Positions 11,660 to 21,669 of a stretch of DNA of 64,000 nucleotides are shown piece after piece. The first letter of the stretch is position 1. Each line of letters starts with the position of its first letter. The stretch is from Symsagittifera roscoffensis (lineage: Eukaryota; Xenacoelomorpha; Acoela; Convolutidae). The position numbers and the translations under genes were made by a program. The stretch spans positions 28,801,325 through 28,865,324 of the forward strand of contig NC_087071.1 in assembly GCF_963678635.1 (NCBI RefSeq), in the 5' to 3' direction. The notes under the pieces were generated by a model. It made no database searches and was not told the origin of the DNA. It saw only the letters and a program-made list of their open reading frames with translations.

Positions 11660-12060
11660 CTTTGAAAATCCTTAAGAAAATGATGGAATAAGGAACTTTG
11701 CCGGGGAGTTTTTACAAACTTGGGTTTCGGTTAGGGGATAAAAAGAGTCTTTGATATATTATCGTACGACTTTTTGAGAACTTCAAATTCTCGAGGATAA
11801 ACAAAATTTCTTTCCTTTTGAGGTGTAATTCAGCCGTACATTTAAAGCTTTGATACGCAATATGTGGCTCGAAAGTAAACTCTTTGATTGATTAAGTTTC
11901 TCTGAAGAGGCTTTTACTTAGTCAGATAACTCTATTTTGTACAATGAAAACGTCCAAAAAATTATGAAAAAAGTAAGAGTCAACATCTATTTAATCAATA
12001 AAAAAGTCAATTGGAATTTTTTTCTTATTCCGTGTAACGTGTTTTGAGGAAACTGAAATG
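11660..12060 (-). pseudogene. Family Y fragment (copy 1)
   Basis: On the reverse strand this matches the first 150 or so codons of the better preserved Y copies at 16.1-16.9 and 20.8-21.6 kb (for example ...NIAYRS/FEPHIAY-like and KxPIDFLID-like blocks). It is broken by stops. It joins directly to the PolB fragment on its left at about 11650, so a rearrangement joined the two. It lies head to head with the next PolB piece, as in the other units. Confidence 0.7.
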
Positions 12061-12144
12061 TTTTTTGGTAGACATTTTTTCAAATAATGATTAAGGTTTT
12101 TTTAAAAAAAATGAACAGTTCAATTTTAGAAAATGCTGGATTCT

Positions 12145-12181
12145 GATTGGTTGTTTTTCTCTAAGTAATAGTAAATAAAAC
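12145..12181 (+). promoter_or_regulatory. PolB promoter: GATTGG box + TATA-like TAAATAAAA (copy A2)
   Basis: GATTGG at 12145-12150 and TAAATAAAA at 12172-12180 are 27 bases apart, start to start. The same pair with the same spacing precedes the PolB copies at 16954/16981 and 21670/21697. An inverted CCAAT box upstream of a TATA-like element is a common RNA polymerase II promoter layout. The promoter role is inferred from position and conservation. Confidence 0.55.
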
Positions 12182-12234
12182 TCGTTTCATTCTGGTTTTC
12201 TTTAAGTTAAAAGCAATCGCTCTATACAAAGAAA

Positions 12235-12863
12235 TCCAGAACACAAGGTGGAGGTTCAAGTTGGTCACAATTGTCGCAATTTTGGCTGCACTAATGAATT
12301 ATATTCTTCTGGGATGTCCAGACTCTGTAATGTCCATTACTCGAGCCTCTGCCACGACATAAGCAAGAAAACTGTCTTTTATCGGACAAAGATATACAAC
12401 CATACAAATATCATCTTTGTCTTTTCGTGCGTTAACTATGTATTTGCATGGCCATAGTAACCTCGATGCTCATACATCTCAGCTGTTCACAGAGTTTATA
12501 TCAAAACCTGGATACGATCCGAAGAATTTTCTCGGAGTTGCCATTGATGATTTACCTCTTGTCGAGGAATTAGTTGAACGTGACATATTCATTTACGTTT
12601 TTGATATTCAAGATGTAGAATATGTTGGAGAATTAGCGAGGCGAAGTATTGGAAATTTTGAAAAAACCGTCAAACTGCTGAGATTCAATAACCATTTCCT
12701 TCATATGAATGATGTTGCTTCCATCTTCAAGTGTTTTCGATGTCCTAGATGTGACTGTTTCCTCAAAAGATCAAACAACTTCAAGACACATCTTCTAACT
12801 TGTAAAGATCGAATGCGACACATTTATAATGCGACAAAATTGTTTTACTTGGCAAGCTCCTGA
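12235..12863 (+). pseudogene. Polinton PolB N-terminal fragment (copy A2)
   Basis: Homologous to the start of the long PolB at 21.75 kb. It has the Cys/His-rich leader (VGHNCRNFGCTNE..., frameshifted), then an open frame 12417-12863 with MYLHGHSNLDAHTSQLF, GYDPKNFLGVAIDDLPLVEE, the acidic FDIQDVEYVGELARRS block, and a Cys finger (C-x2-C-x2-C, then CPRCDCF, HLLTC). It ends at RMRHIY, where it fuses to a family Z fragment on the other strand. Exonuclease and polymerase domains are absent. Confidence 0.8.
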
Positions 12864-13022
12864 TCCATAGTTGAATCCTTGTCAGAAGTGAGTTCCAAAA
12901 TAGGAACGAGTCTAAGGTTTTCATTATCGTGAATAACAGTTTTGCCAATTGCCGTGATTGCTTCTCCTTCTTTTTCACCAAGATAGACTTGCTGTCTTTT
13001 TTCGAGTTGTCAGCAATCTTTT
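12840..13022 (-). pseudogene. Family Z, C-terminal part (unit 1)
   Basis: The reverse strand matches the Z copy at 18017-18298, from the QQVYLGEKEG-like block to the SDKDSTMDQELA-like block. It is cut at both sides by PolB fragments. The N-terminal part of the same Z copy continues at 13510-13790. The PolB piece 13021-13510 therefore sits inside Z. Confidence 0.65.
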
Positions 13023-13510
13023 ATCTGCCACGACATAAGCAAGTAAACTGTCTTTTATCGGACAAAGATGTACAACTATACAAGTATCATCTTTGTCTTT
13101 TCCTTGCGTTAACTATGTATTTGCATGGCCATAGTAACCTCGATGCTCATACATATCAGCTGTTCACAGAGCTTATATCAAAACCTGGATACAATCCGAC
13201 GAACTTTCTCGGAGTTGCCATTCATGATTTACCTCTTGTCGACGAATTAATGAACGTAACATATTCATTTACGTTTTTGATATTCAAGAGGTAGAATATG
13301 TTGGAGAATTAGCGAGGCGAAGTATTGGAAATTTTGAAAAACCCGTGAAATTGCTGAGATTCAACAACCATATCATTCATACGAATGATATTGCTTCCTT
13401 CTTCATATGTTTTCGATGTCCTAGCTGTGACTGTTTCTTAAAAAGATCAAACAACTTCAAGAGACATCTTCTAACTTGTAAAGACTTGTAAAGATTGAAT
13501 GCGACACATT
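13021..13510 (+). pseudogene. Polinton PolB N-terminal fragment (copy A3), inserted in Z
   Basis: A third copy of the same N-terminal block, beginning at the CHDISK/ATT-like segment (TGCCACGACATAAGCAAG) and ending after the finger, with the same CTTGTAAAGA duplication as copy A1. It is closest to copies A1 and A2. It splits the unit-1 Z gene into 12840-13022 and 13510-13790. There is one frame break (VDELMN, then a shift). Confidence 0.75.
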
Positions 13511-13790
13511 AGGATTTGGGAGCAAGCAAATCTCCAATGTGTTGTTTGAATTTTTGAGAATTCAATATATTTGGGACTTGTGTATTTTCTTGAAGAGATC
13601 AGACTGATTAGATGAAGAGAAACGTGAGAAATGATTTGAAATTAATTGAAAATCGAAATAAAAAATGAGTCATTCAACAACCATATAAGACAATATAACT
13701 ATAATTGGAATTTTTGAAACGAATAAATTCCAAAATTCTCAGCAAAAATTTTGTTTCAGATGGCTGCAGTTATCTGTCAAGCTTTCACCA
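13510..13790 (-). pseudogene. Family Z, N-terminal part (unit 1)
   Basis: Parallels 18353-18712 of unit 2, including the block GGAGCAAGCAAATCTCCAAT at its left end and GATGGCTGCAGTTAT at its right. Several stops are present. It is the upstream half of the Z copy interrupted by the PolB fragment at 13021-13510. Confidence 0.5.
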
Positions 13791-14460
13791 GCTTTTATTC
13801 AGATTTTTGTCAAAAATTACTATTTATTTCCGTTTCCAGTGATTTTCACGAAAATATATAGTAACCAACAATTTTTGTGCCTCTACCCACAATTCTAACT
13901 GTTCTTCGGAAAATTTTAAGTTCCACATAATTCTGATTGGTTCATCTTTCGATCAAATATTACAGAGATTGGGTAATTTTCATTTCACATACCAAATTTT
14001 CGATCGTCTTTACACTCTGTACAAATACATCTTTTAATCGATTTTTATTTCATCAAGTGACGAAGTTTTCAATCAAGTTGACCGCCCTGTTCATTACAAT
14101 TTCAAATGGAAAGGAGCAGCAAAAAGTGCTGCAAAGGAAAGAACGATACGCCAAAAATTCAAACGTCACTTTTGATGTTCTAACCAGTAAATAGCTTCCA
14201 CTCAAACTATCCGTTCAACTTTTCTTGAAAGAGTTCGTGAAGTACAAAACTCAAAAAATGAACATCATTTGTTAAAAATAATTGACTGTTTGGAATTTTA
14301 AACAGTGATCTTGTCAATTTTACAAAAGATAATTTTTGATAATCTATCTATTTTCCTTCATGTGTTTACGAAATTATCAAAAACTTTGAAAAAAAAAAAC
14401 TCAACGTTGCCAAGAAATTTGAAATTTTTGTAAAACTTGTAGGAAAAATGTAATGTTTCT
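13791..14460. other. Z upstream region, unit 1 (no independent gene called)
   Basis: Colinear with 18690-19370 of unit 2. A forward-strand open frame that starts ATGGCTGCAG at 13761 in this copy is broken after about 35 codons. In unit 2 it is open for 123 codons. It lies antisense to the start of Z and is not called (see rejected list). A GATTGG box occurs at about 13937-13942. Confidence 0.4.
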
Positions 14461-14469
14461 TTTGGTTTT

Positions 14470-15050
14470 CAAGAAAATGCGCAAAACGTTTCAAATTGTT
14501 CAACAAGTTGCAAAACGTGTTTCACTTTTTTGACATGATGCAAAATTTGTTTCAATTTTTTTGACGAAAAGCCAAAAATGTTTTGATTTTTTTTGACAAT
14601 ATGCAAAAAGTGTTTCGCTTTTTTTAACAAAATGCGAAAAGTGTTTTAATTTTTTTGATAAGATGCAAAAAATGTTCCAGTGTTTTTAACAAAATGCGAA
14701 AACTGTTTCAGTTTTTTTCGACAATAAGCAAAAAATGTTTCACTTTTTTCGACAAAATGCGAAAAGTGTTTCAATTTTTTTGACAAGATGCGAAAACTGC
14801 TTCGATTTTTTTTTGACAATATGCAAAAAGTGTTTCACTTTTTTTAACAAAATGCAAAAAGTGTTTCAGTTTTTTTTGACAAGATGCAAAAATGGTTCCA
14901 ATGTTTTTAACAAAATGGGAAAACTGTTTCAGTTTTTTTCGACAAAATGCAAAATGTGTTTCAATTTTTTAAGACAAGTTGCGAAAAGTGTTTTACTTTT
15001 TCTACAAAGTGTAAAAAATTGTTTGAGTTATTTTGACAACATGTAATGTA
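14470..15050. repeat. Minisatellite, about 29-31 bp unit (copy 1)
   Basis: About 18 imperfect units of GCAAAAAGTGTTTCANTTTT followed by TTTGACAAnAT, each about 29-31 bp. The array lies between the end of Z and the end of X, that is, between two genes transcribed leftward. In one frame it reads as a repeated Cys/Phe/Lys pattern, but units vary in length, so the frame is not kept. The same array in shortened form occupies 19370-19750. A degenerate version may remain at 35820-36620. Confidence 0.8.
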
Positions 15051-15280
15051 CCATCAGGTATTTATTACTTGTTTACAACTTTTCTAGTGTTTTTCCAAAC
15101 ATGGGTGCAAAAATTAATCAATTTTCTTAACATGTGTGAGAGTTCGGAACGCTTGATTAAGTTCTAATTGTTTTTCAAAGATTTACCCTGAACCTCCCAT
15201 CTTTTTTCATAATTAAAAAGAAATTGCAGAAAAGATTTAACTACAAAAGCAAAGTTACCAAACAATAATTATTTACAAAA
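15051..15280. other. Spacer between minisatellite and X, unit 1
   Basis: Matches 19750-19985 almost base for base (both include ATCAGGTATTTATTACTTGT). No gene is seen. It would hold the 3' end and polyadenylation region of X. It contains AATTAAA/ATTAAA-like stretches on the reverse strand, but none is decisive. Confidence 0.4.
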
Positions 15281-15769
15281 GTACTTAATTAAAGAGCTGT
15301 CGAGCAGCAGAAGAGTCCTGGAGCTTCTCTATAGAACGCAGAGCTGGTTGTTGTGGAGGAGTGTTTGAGGTAACATTGTTTCTGAGAAACCCTCAGCTTC
15401 ATCTATTGTAATGGGGTTTTCGGCTGATACTGCTTCCTCCCAAGCAAAGAGGAAGTCGTCGACTGAATGAGCCACAGATCTTGGGTCAGGAATCTCGGGG
15501 TAGTTCATTCCCACATGATCAGAAAGTTCCTCTATCATTTGCATTTCTTTAAGTTGGTTCTCTGGCATGGGTACCTGCGTCATATGATGCACGTGGAAAT
15601 CCTTTTGCATCTTTTCCACCATGTGCCAGCCTTGGATTGAGACGTCCTTTCGTGCCAGAAAAACTCCAGAGACTGTATCTCGCGCTTGAATTTGTACTAG
15701 ATCAAGGGAAAATTCTACAGAAAACATGAGGTTGCTGTTTTGGACTGAGAAGATCATTATGAGCAACAA
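15281..15769 (-). pseudogene. Family X (copy 1), small acidic protein of unknown function
   Basis: The ATG nearest the promoter gives MIFSVQNSNLMFSV..., then SVSG(V/I)FL, the WHM block, a His-rich FHVHHMTQVP segment (missing in some copies), DHVGMNYPEIPD, SVAHSVDDFLFAWEE, and an acidic tail DEAEGFSET. A frameshift after GFSE sends the long frame to a stop at 15329. The other frame continues to PALRSIEKLQDSS, the ending seen in sister copies. About 150 residues, cytosolic or nuclear by composition, with no signal or membrane segment. It lies just downstream of the CCAATC array. I do not recognise the family. It recurs at 20.0, 35.3, 56.0, 57.4, 59.1 and 60.1 kb. Confidence 0.65.
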
Positions 15770-15849
15770 ATTGAAAAAAAGAGTACAAAAAAAGGTTGAT
15801 TTAGAGTTACTAGCGTGTAGCTGAGGAAGATAAGTTGAAAATCAAAAGT

Positions 15850-15888
15850 ATTTAGAGCTCAGAGAGGAGGTAGTTGACGGTAGTTAAG
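15850..15888 (-). promoter_or_regulatory. X core-promoter block (copy 1)
   Basis: Read on the reverse strand: CTTAACTACCGTCAACTACC, then TCCTCTCTGAGCTCTAAATA. It is nearly identical at 20558-20596 (-) and at 35124-35166 (+), always 80-120 bases before the X reading frame. The coding parts differ much more between the X3 and X1 copies. The final CTCTAAATA/CTCTATATC is TATA-like. The promoter role is inferred. Confidence 0.5.
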
Positions 15889-15952
15889 TTGAAAATAAAA
15901 TGATTTTTGGTTAAGAGAGAGAAATATCTTCAACTGGATTGTGCGAGTTTAA

Positions 15953-16124
15953 CCAATCAGAATTGATTTTTACTTATTTAGATTGTAGTCGTGTCCAATC
16001 ACATTTCAGCTTCTTTTTATGGCAATCTTGGATAAAAGTCCAATCGGAAACAAAGCTCCATTTCAGGCATAGTCGTTTCCAATCACAAAAATTTTCATTC
16101 TTGTTCTAGTTGTCGTATCCAATC
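15953..16124 (-). promoter_or_regulatory. Five-box CCAATC array upstream of X (copy 1)
   Basis: CCAATC occurs on the + strand at 15953, 15995, 16040, 16079 and 16119 (spacing 42, 45, 39, 40). Read in the X direction it is GATTGG. Three boxes extend to GATTGGAnACGACTA or a close variant. The array is repeated in unit 2 (20661-20830) with spacing 41, 45, 39, 39, and in part before X copy 3 (34982, 35031, 35079). CCAAT boxes are the classic binding site of NF-Y. Binding here is an inference. Confidence 0.6.
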
Positions 16125-16880
16125 AGAGAAAAGTTTACCTTGTAAGGGTCTAAATCTTGCAGATATGTAAAAATATACACAAAAGCAATCGCAAAAATAA
16201 ATGACTCAAAGTTTTTTGCTGTAAAAAAAAGAAATTTTGCCGATATAAGTAACAAAAGAAGTAAAATTAAAAAAAGTAGCACCTCTGCAAGTCTTCTCAT
16301 CATTTAATTGAAATTTGTTGTATGTAATCAATAAGAAACTGCTGATTTTTAAGTAGATAGTCAAATTCTTTGATTTTGATGTAGATCTGGTATAACAACT
16401 CAAAAGTGATGATGTTTCCTAAGCAAACCTCTGGAAATCTGATTCCAAACCGAATGAAGCAGGTTTTTGAACTTTGAAAATCCTTTTAAAATTGAAGGAA
16501 TAAAGAACGTTGCAGGGGAGTTTGTACATTTTTGGGTTTTGGCTAGGGGATAAAAAAAGTCTTTGATATATTATCGTACGACTTTTTGATTAATTCAAGT
16601 TCTCGAGAATAAACAAAATTTCTTTTCTAGTGAGGTGTAAATCAGCCGTAAATTTAAAGCGTCGATACGCAATATGTGGCTCAAAAGTAAACTCTTTGAA
16701 TGAGTAAGTTTCTCTGAAGAGACCTTTACTTAGTCGAATAACTCTTTCTTTACAAAAAAAACGTCCAATAAATTGTGAAAAAAGTAAGAGTCAACATCTA
16801 TTTCATCAATAAGAAAATCAATTAGAATTTTTACCTTTTTCTTGTAAAGTAATTCGAGGAAGCTCAAAAGTTCTTTGATA
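16106..16880 (-). pseudogene. Family Y (copy 2), unknown protein with hydrophobic C-terminus
   Basis: Reverse-strand pieces in two or three frames together parallel the better copy at 20829-21583. There is a Lys-rich start with a PIDFLIDE-like block, an FEPHIAY-like block, a TPLQ/FL-like middle, a DYLL-KxQQFL region, and a hydrophobic end with two probable membrane-spanning stretches before DLDPYKVN. Stops and frameshifts are dispersed. Y always lies between X and the divergent partner (PolB here, C in blocks B and C). I do not recognise it. Confidence 0.55.
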
Positions 16881-16953
16881 GACATTTATCAAAAAATGAT
16901 TGAGGTTTTTAACAGAATCATAAACAGTTCACTTTGAGAAAATGCAGGATTTT

Positions 16954-16990
16954 GATTGGTTGATTTTCTCTAAGAAATAGTAAATAAAAC
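16954..16990 (+). promoter_or_regulatory. PolB promoter: GATTGG + TAAATAAAA (copy A4)
   Basis: GATTGG at 16954-16959 and TAAATAAAA at 16981-16989 keep the 27-base interval seen at 12145 and 21670. It lies in the roughly 170-bp space between divergent Y (-) and PolB (+). Confidence 0.55.
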
Positions 16991-17039
16991 TCCTTTCATT
17001 CTATATTTCTTTATGTTAAAATCAATCGCTCTATACAAA

Positions 17040-17930
17040 GAACGCCAGAACACAAGGTGGAGGTCAAGTTGGTCACAAATGTCATTGTTTTGGCTGCACC
17101 AATGAAAAATATTCCCATGGGATGTCCAGACTCTGTAATGTCCATTACTCGAGCCTCTGCTACGACAGAAACAAGTAAACTTGTTTTTTTTCGGACCAAG
17201 ATAAAAAAACCATACGAAGATCATATTTGTCTTCTCTGTGCGATAACTATTTATTTGCATGGCCATAGTAAACTCGATGCTCATACATCTCAGCTGTTCA
17301 CAGAGTTTATATCAAGATCTGGATACGATCCGAAGAACTTTCTCGAAGTTGCCATTGATGATTTACCTCTTGTCGAGGAATTAGTTGAACTTAATATATT
17401 CATTTACGATTTTGACATTCAAGAGTGAGAAAATGTTAGAGAAATAGTGAGGCAAAGTATTACAAAATTTGAAAAAACCGTGAAGTTGCTTAGATTGAAC
17501 AACCATATCATTCATACGAATGATATTGATTCCTCCTTCAAGTTTTTTCGATGTCCTAGCTGTGACTGTTTCTTCAACAGGTCAAACAACTTCAACAGAC
17601 ATCTTCCAACTTGTAAAGATCGAATCCGACACATTTATCCAAAGAATGTATATACACTTTGAGAAACGCTATTTAGAAAGTTGGAAGATTTGAATATCCC
17701 AGTTTCGAAAGATAACACACTATTCAACAACCTAGCCATTTTCGATTTGGAGACAATATGAAAAAGTCGCAACTTATTATGAAGCCTTAAGATTAAATTT
17801 CTTGAAAAACCAATGTTCCAACTCATACTACTCAACGCGAATACTAAAGGAAAAATGATACTGAGGATAATAATTTAAATTACAAGACAGAAAAACATAA
17901 ATAACACATTTTATTGTACATTACAGTTCT
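17040..17930 (+). pseudogene. Polinton PolB N-terminal fragment (copy A4)
   Basis: The open frame 17057-17428 carries the leader MGCPDSVMS, the KKPYEDHICLLCA block, YLHGHSKLDAHTSQLF and GYDPKNFLEVAIDDLPLVEE, then a stop after FDIQE. The second open piece 17447-17662 carries the Cys finger (C-x2-C-x2-C then HLPTC) and RHIYPKNVYTL with a stop. It ends, like copy A1, at the edge of Exo I (DLET), followed by the same 3' flank up to the ATTACAGTTCTCAACAAACG block. No polymerase domain is present. The copy shares its stops after FDIQE and YTL with the long copy at 21.8 kb. Confidence 0.8.
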
Positions 17931-18016
17931 CAACAAACGTAAATTCACCCAAAATTAGGGACAATTCTTTGAATTGGTTCAAAGTAAATTTGACATAAGC
18001 AACTTGTTTCTTTGCT

Positions 18017-18712
18017 TCACAATCTTTTGCAGTGAAGAATCGAATCTGAATGTAGGGGTTTGTTAACATTGTACTTCTTGATCGTGACAAAAACTTGTCT
18101 TCTATTGCAAGTTGCTATTTCATGCATTTTGTTGCAGTTGGCAAGCTCCTGATCCATAGTTGAATCCTTGTCAGAAGTGAGTTCCAAAATAGGAACGAAT
18201 CCAAGGTTATCGCGAATAACAGTAGTTCTAATTGCCGTGATTGCGTTCCCTTCTTTTTCGCCAAGATAGACTTGCTGTCTTTTTTCAAGTTGTCTCAATT
18301 CATTTTTCTTGAATAGTTGAAAACAGGGATTAAAATAATTGTTCCCCTTGTAGGATTTTTGGGAGCAAGCAAATCTCCAATTTCTTGTTTGATTTTTTGA
18401 GAATTCAATATATTTGGGTTTTGTGTCTTTTCTTGAAAACGTTTTTCAATAAGAGAACAGACTGATTAGATGAAGAGAAATGAGAGAAATGATTTGAGAT
18501 TAATTGAAAATGGAAGTAAAAAATGAGTCATTCAAGTAACCATATAAGGCAATAGAACTATAATTGGAATTTTTGAATGAATTTTCCAAATATGGAATTA
18601 TGTCGGTGTTAGTTCTCCTATAAAAATCCAAAGTTCTGAGCAAAAACCTTCGTTTCAGATGGCTGCAGTTATGTGTCAGGCATTTACCAGCTTTTATTCT
18701 AATTTTTGTCAA
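18017..18712 (-). pseudogene. Family Z (copy 2), unknown protein, best C-terminal half
   Basis: The C-terminal frame (18298-18017) is open for about 93 codons: RQLEKRQQVYLGEKEG, AITAIRTTVIRDNLGFVPIL, DSTMDQELANCNKMHEIA, and a basic ending with HSDSILHCKRL and stop. An upstream frame (18712-18500) covers the N-terminal part with a YGYLNDSFF-like block that has counterparts near 37320 and 62260. About 200-250 residues in all, soluble, with no recognised domain. It is convergent with PolB. Homologous copies are at 12.8/13.5, 37.1-37.9 and 61.8-62.8 kb. Confidence 0.55.
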
Positions 18713-19369
18713 AAACCACTATTTATTTCCGTTTCCATTGATTTTTACGAAAAGTATATAATAACCAACAATTTTTGTGTCTCTACCCACAGTTCTTACT
18801 GTTCTTCGGAAAATTTTAAGTTCCATATAATTCTGATTGGTTCATCTTTCAATCAAAATTTACAGAGATTGGGTAGTTTTCATTTCACATACCAAATTAT
18901 CGATTGTCTTTACACTCTGTACAAATACAGCTTTTACTCGATTGTTGTTTCATCAAGTGGTGAAGTTTTCAATCATTTGACCGCGCTGTTCATTCCAATT
19001 TCAAACAAAAAGGAGCAGAAAAAATCCTAAGTGCTGCAAAGGAAAGACTGATACGCAAAAATGCAAACGTCACTTTTGATGTTCTAACCAGAAAATAGCT
19101 TCCACACAAACTATCGGTTCAACTTTTCTGGAAAGAGTTCGTGAAGTACAAAACTGAAAAAATGAACATGATTTGTAAACAATAATTGACTGTTTTATTG
19201 ATAGTTATGGAATTTCAAACTGTGATCTTGTCAATTTTTCAAAAAAATTTTGATAATCTTTCTATTTTCCTTCATATGTTTACGAAATTATCAAAAATTT
19301 AAAAAAGAAAAAAAAAATTTGAAATTTTTGTAAAACTTGTAGAAAAGATGTAATGTTTCTTTTGATTTT
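18713..19369. other. Z upstream region, unit 2
   Basis: Colinear with 13791-14460. It holds the 123-codon forward ORF 18659-19030 that is antisense to the start of Z. The short-range conservation here probably reflects the Z promoter: reverse-strand GATTGAAAACTTCA...TTGATGAAA recurs at 36930 and about 61840. GATTGG is at 18836-18841 on +. Confidence 0.4.
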
Positions 19370-19750
19370 CAAGAAGTTGCACAAAATGTTTCAATTTTTT
19401 TAACAAGTTGCAAAACGTATTTCACTTTTTTGACAAGATGCGAAAAATGTTTCAATTTTTTTGACAAGATTCAAAAATTGTTTCAATGTTTTTAACAGAA
19501 TGCGAAAACTGTTTCAGTTATTTTGACAATATGCAAAAAATGTTTCAATTTTTTTGACAAGATGCGCAAATTGATAATATTTTTTTTAACAAAATGCGAA
19601 AACTGTTTCAAATTTTTTGACAATCTGCAAAAAGTATTTCACTTTTGTTGACAAAATGCAAAAATTGTTTCAATTTTTTTTGACAAGATGCGAAAAGTGT
19701 TTTACTTTTTCTACAAAGTGTAAAAAATTATTTGAGTTATTTTGACAACA
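19370..19750. repeat. Minisatellite, about 29-31 bp unit (copy 2)
   Basis: About 12 units of the same GCAAAA-nTGTTTCA-nTTTTTTTGACAA type as 14470-15050, with fewer units but the same terminal unit (GATGCGAAAAGTGTTTTACT). The copy-number difference within otherwise near-identical flanks shows change after the tandem duplication. Confidence 0.8.
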
Positions 19751-19990
19751 TGTAACGTACCATCAGGTATTTATTACTTGTTTACAACTTTTCTAGTGTT
19801 TTTCCAAACATGGGTGCCAAAATCAATCAAGTATCTTAACATGTGTGCGAGTTCGGAACGCTTGATTAAGTTCTAATTGTTTTCAAAGATTTACCCTGAA
19901 CCTCCCATCTTTTTTCATTATTGAAAAGAAATTGCAGAAAAGATTTTATTACAAAAGCAAAGTTACCAAACAAAAATTATTTACAAAAGT
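19751..19990. other. Spacer between minisatellite and X, unit 2
   Basis: Near copy of 15051-15285. No gene is seen. Confidence 0.4.
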
Positions 19991-20474
19991 ACGTAATTAA
20001 AGAGCTGTCGAGCAGCAGAAGAGTCATTGAGCTTCTCTATAAAAAGCAGAGCTGGTTGTTGTGGAGGAGTGATTGAGGTAACATTGTTTCTGAGAAACCC
20101 TCATCTTCATCCATTGTAATGGGTTTTTCGGCTGATCCTGCTTCCTCCCAAGGAAAGAGGAAGTCGTCGACTGAATGAGCCACAGATCTTGAGTCAGGAA
20201 TCTCGGGATAGTTCATTCCCACATGATCAGATACTTCCTCCATCAGTTGCATTTATTCAAGTTCGTTCTCTGTCACGGGTACCTGCGTCGTATGATGCAC
20301 GTGGAAATCCCTTTGCATCAATTCCACCATGTGCCAGACTTGGACTGAGACGTCCTTTCGTGCCAGAAAAACTCCAGAGACTGTATCTCGCACTTGAATT
20401 TGTACTAGATCAAGGGAAAAATCTACAGAGTACATGAGGTTGCTGTTTTGGACTGAGAAGATCATTATGAGCAA
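19991..20474 (-). pseudogene. Family X (copy 2)
   Basis: Same gene as at 15281-15769. There are two reverse frames, 20474-20253 (MIFSVQNSNLMYSVDFSL..., VSVQVWHMVELMQ, TTQVPVTENELE) and 20252-20037 (MQLMEEVSDHVGMNYPEIPD, SVDDFLFPWEEAGS, acidic DEDEGFSET). They are separated by a single stop: a TAA codon stands in the place of a Lys/Glu codon. The C-terminal frameshift after GFSE is the same as in copy 1, so it predates the duplication. Confidence 0.65.
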
Positions 20475-20557
20475 TAAATTGAATAAAAGAGTACAAAAAA
20501 AGGTTCATTTAGAGTTACTAGCGTGTAGCTGAGGAAGATAAGTTGAAAATCAAAAGT

Positions 20558-20830
20558 ATTTAGAGCTCAGAGAGGAGGTAGTTGACGGTAGTTAAGTCGT
20601 AAATAAAATGATTTTTGGTTAAGAGAGAGGGGTACCTTCAACTGGATTGTGTGGGTTTAACCAATCGGAATTGATTTTCCTTATTTGGATTGTAGTCGTG
20701 TCCAATCACATTTCAGCTTCTTTTTATGGCACTCTTGGATAAAAGACCAATCGGAAACAAAGCTCCATCTCAGGCATTGTCTTTTCCAATCACAAAAATT
20801 TTCATTCTTTTCTAGTTGTCGTATCCAATC
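20558..20830 (-). promoter_or_regulatory. X promoter region (copy 2): core block + CCAATC array
   Basis: The core block is at 20558-20596. CCAATC boxes are at 20661, 20702, 20747, 20786 and 20825. It is the same layout as upstream of X copy 1, with only scattered substitutions. The number and phase of the boxes are unchanged. Confidence 0.6.
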
Positions 20831-21583
20831 AGAGAAATTTTACCTTGTAAGGGTCTAAATCTTTCAGATATGTAAAAATATACATTAAAAAGCAATCGCA
20901 AAAATAAATGACCCAAAGTTGTATGCTGTAAAAATAAGAAATTTTGCCGATATAAGTAACAGGAGAAGGAAAATTGAAAAAAAGTAGCATCTCTGCAAGT
21001 CTTCTTATCAAGTTAAATGACATTTGTTGTATGTAATCAGTAGGAAACGGCTGATTTTTATGTAGATAGTCAAGTTCTTTGATTTTGATGTAAATTTGGG
21101 AGGATAACTCAAATTTGATGATGTTTCCTAAGCAAACCTCTAGAAATCTGATAACAAACCGAATCGAGCAGGTTTTTGAACTTTGAAAATCCTTTAAAAA
21201 ATGAAGGAATAAAGAACTTTGCAGGGGAGTTTTTACAGTTTTGGGTATTGGGTAGGGGATAAAAAAATATATTACGTACGATATATTATCGTACAACTTT
21301 TTGATTAATTCCAATTCTCGAGAATAAACAAAATTTCTTTCCTTGTGAGGTGTTAATCAGCCGTAAATTTAAAGCTTCGATACGCAATATGTGGCTCAAA
21401 AGTAAACTCTTTGAATGAGTAAGTTTCTCTGAAGAGACCTTTACTTAGTCGAATAACTCTTTTTTGTACAATAAAAGCGGCCAAAAAATTGTGAAAAAAG
21501 TAACAGTCAATATCTATTTCATCAATAAGAAAATCAATTGGAATTTTTTCCTTTTTCTTGTAAAGTAATTCGAGGAATCTCAA
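20829..21583 (-). pseudogene. Family Y (copy 3), best preserved
   Basis: Two long reverse frames. The first, 21583-21353, has MRFLELLYKKKEKIPIDFLI, FIVQKRVIRLSKGLFRETY and FEPHIAYRSFKF. The second, 21314-20829 (161 codons), has KTVKTPLQSSLF, DFQSSKTCSIRFVIRFLEVC, SSQIYIKIKELDYLHKNQPF, then a hydrophobic C-terminus with two likely transmembrane stretches and DLDPYKVKFL. One frame break lies between them, near an AT-rich ATATATTACGTACGATATAT repeat. About 250 residues. The membrane prediction is by eye. The family is unknown to me. Confidence 0.6.
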
Positions 21584-21669
21584 ATGTTTTCTGATAGATA
21601 TTTATCAAAAAAGGGTTAAGGTTTTTAACAGAATAATAAGCATATAACTTTGAGAAAATGCAGGATTCT

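Noticed and set aside
14735-15046. 103-codon Cys/Phe-rich ORF
   Set aside because: Pure minisatellite translation; unit length is not constant modulo 3 and the start is TTG or internal.
18659-19030. 123-codon forward ORF after TTTCAG (ATGGCTGCAG...), with a broken homologue at 13761
   Set aside because: It lies antisense to the N-terminal/promoter part of Z. In blocks B and C the same DNA is conserved without this frame. It is broken in unit 1. More likely a shadow of Z sequence.
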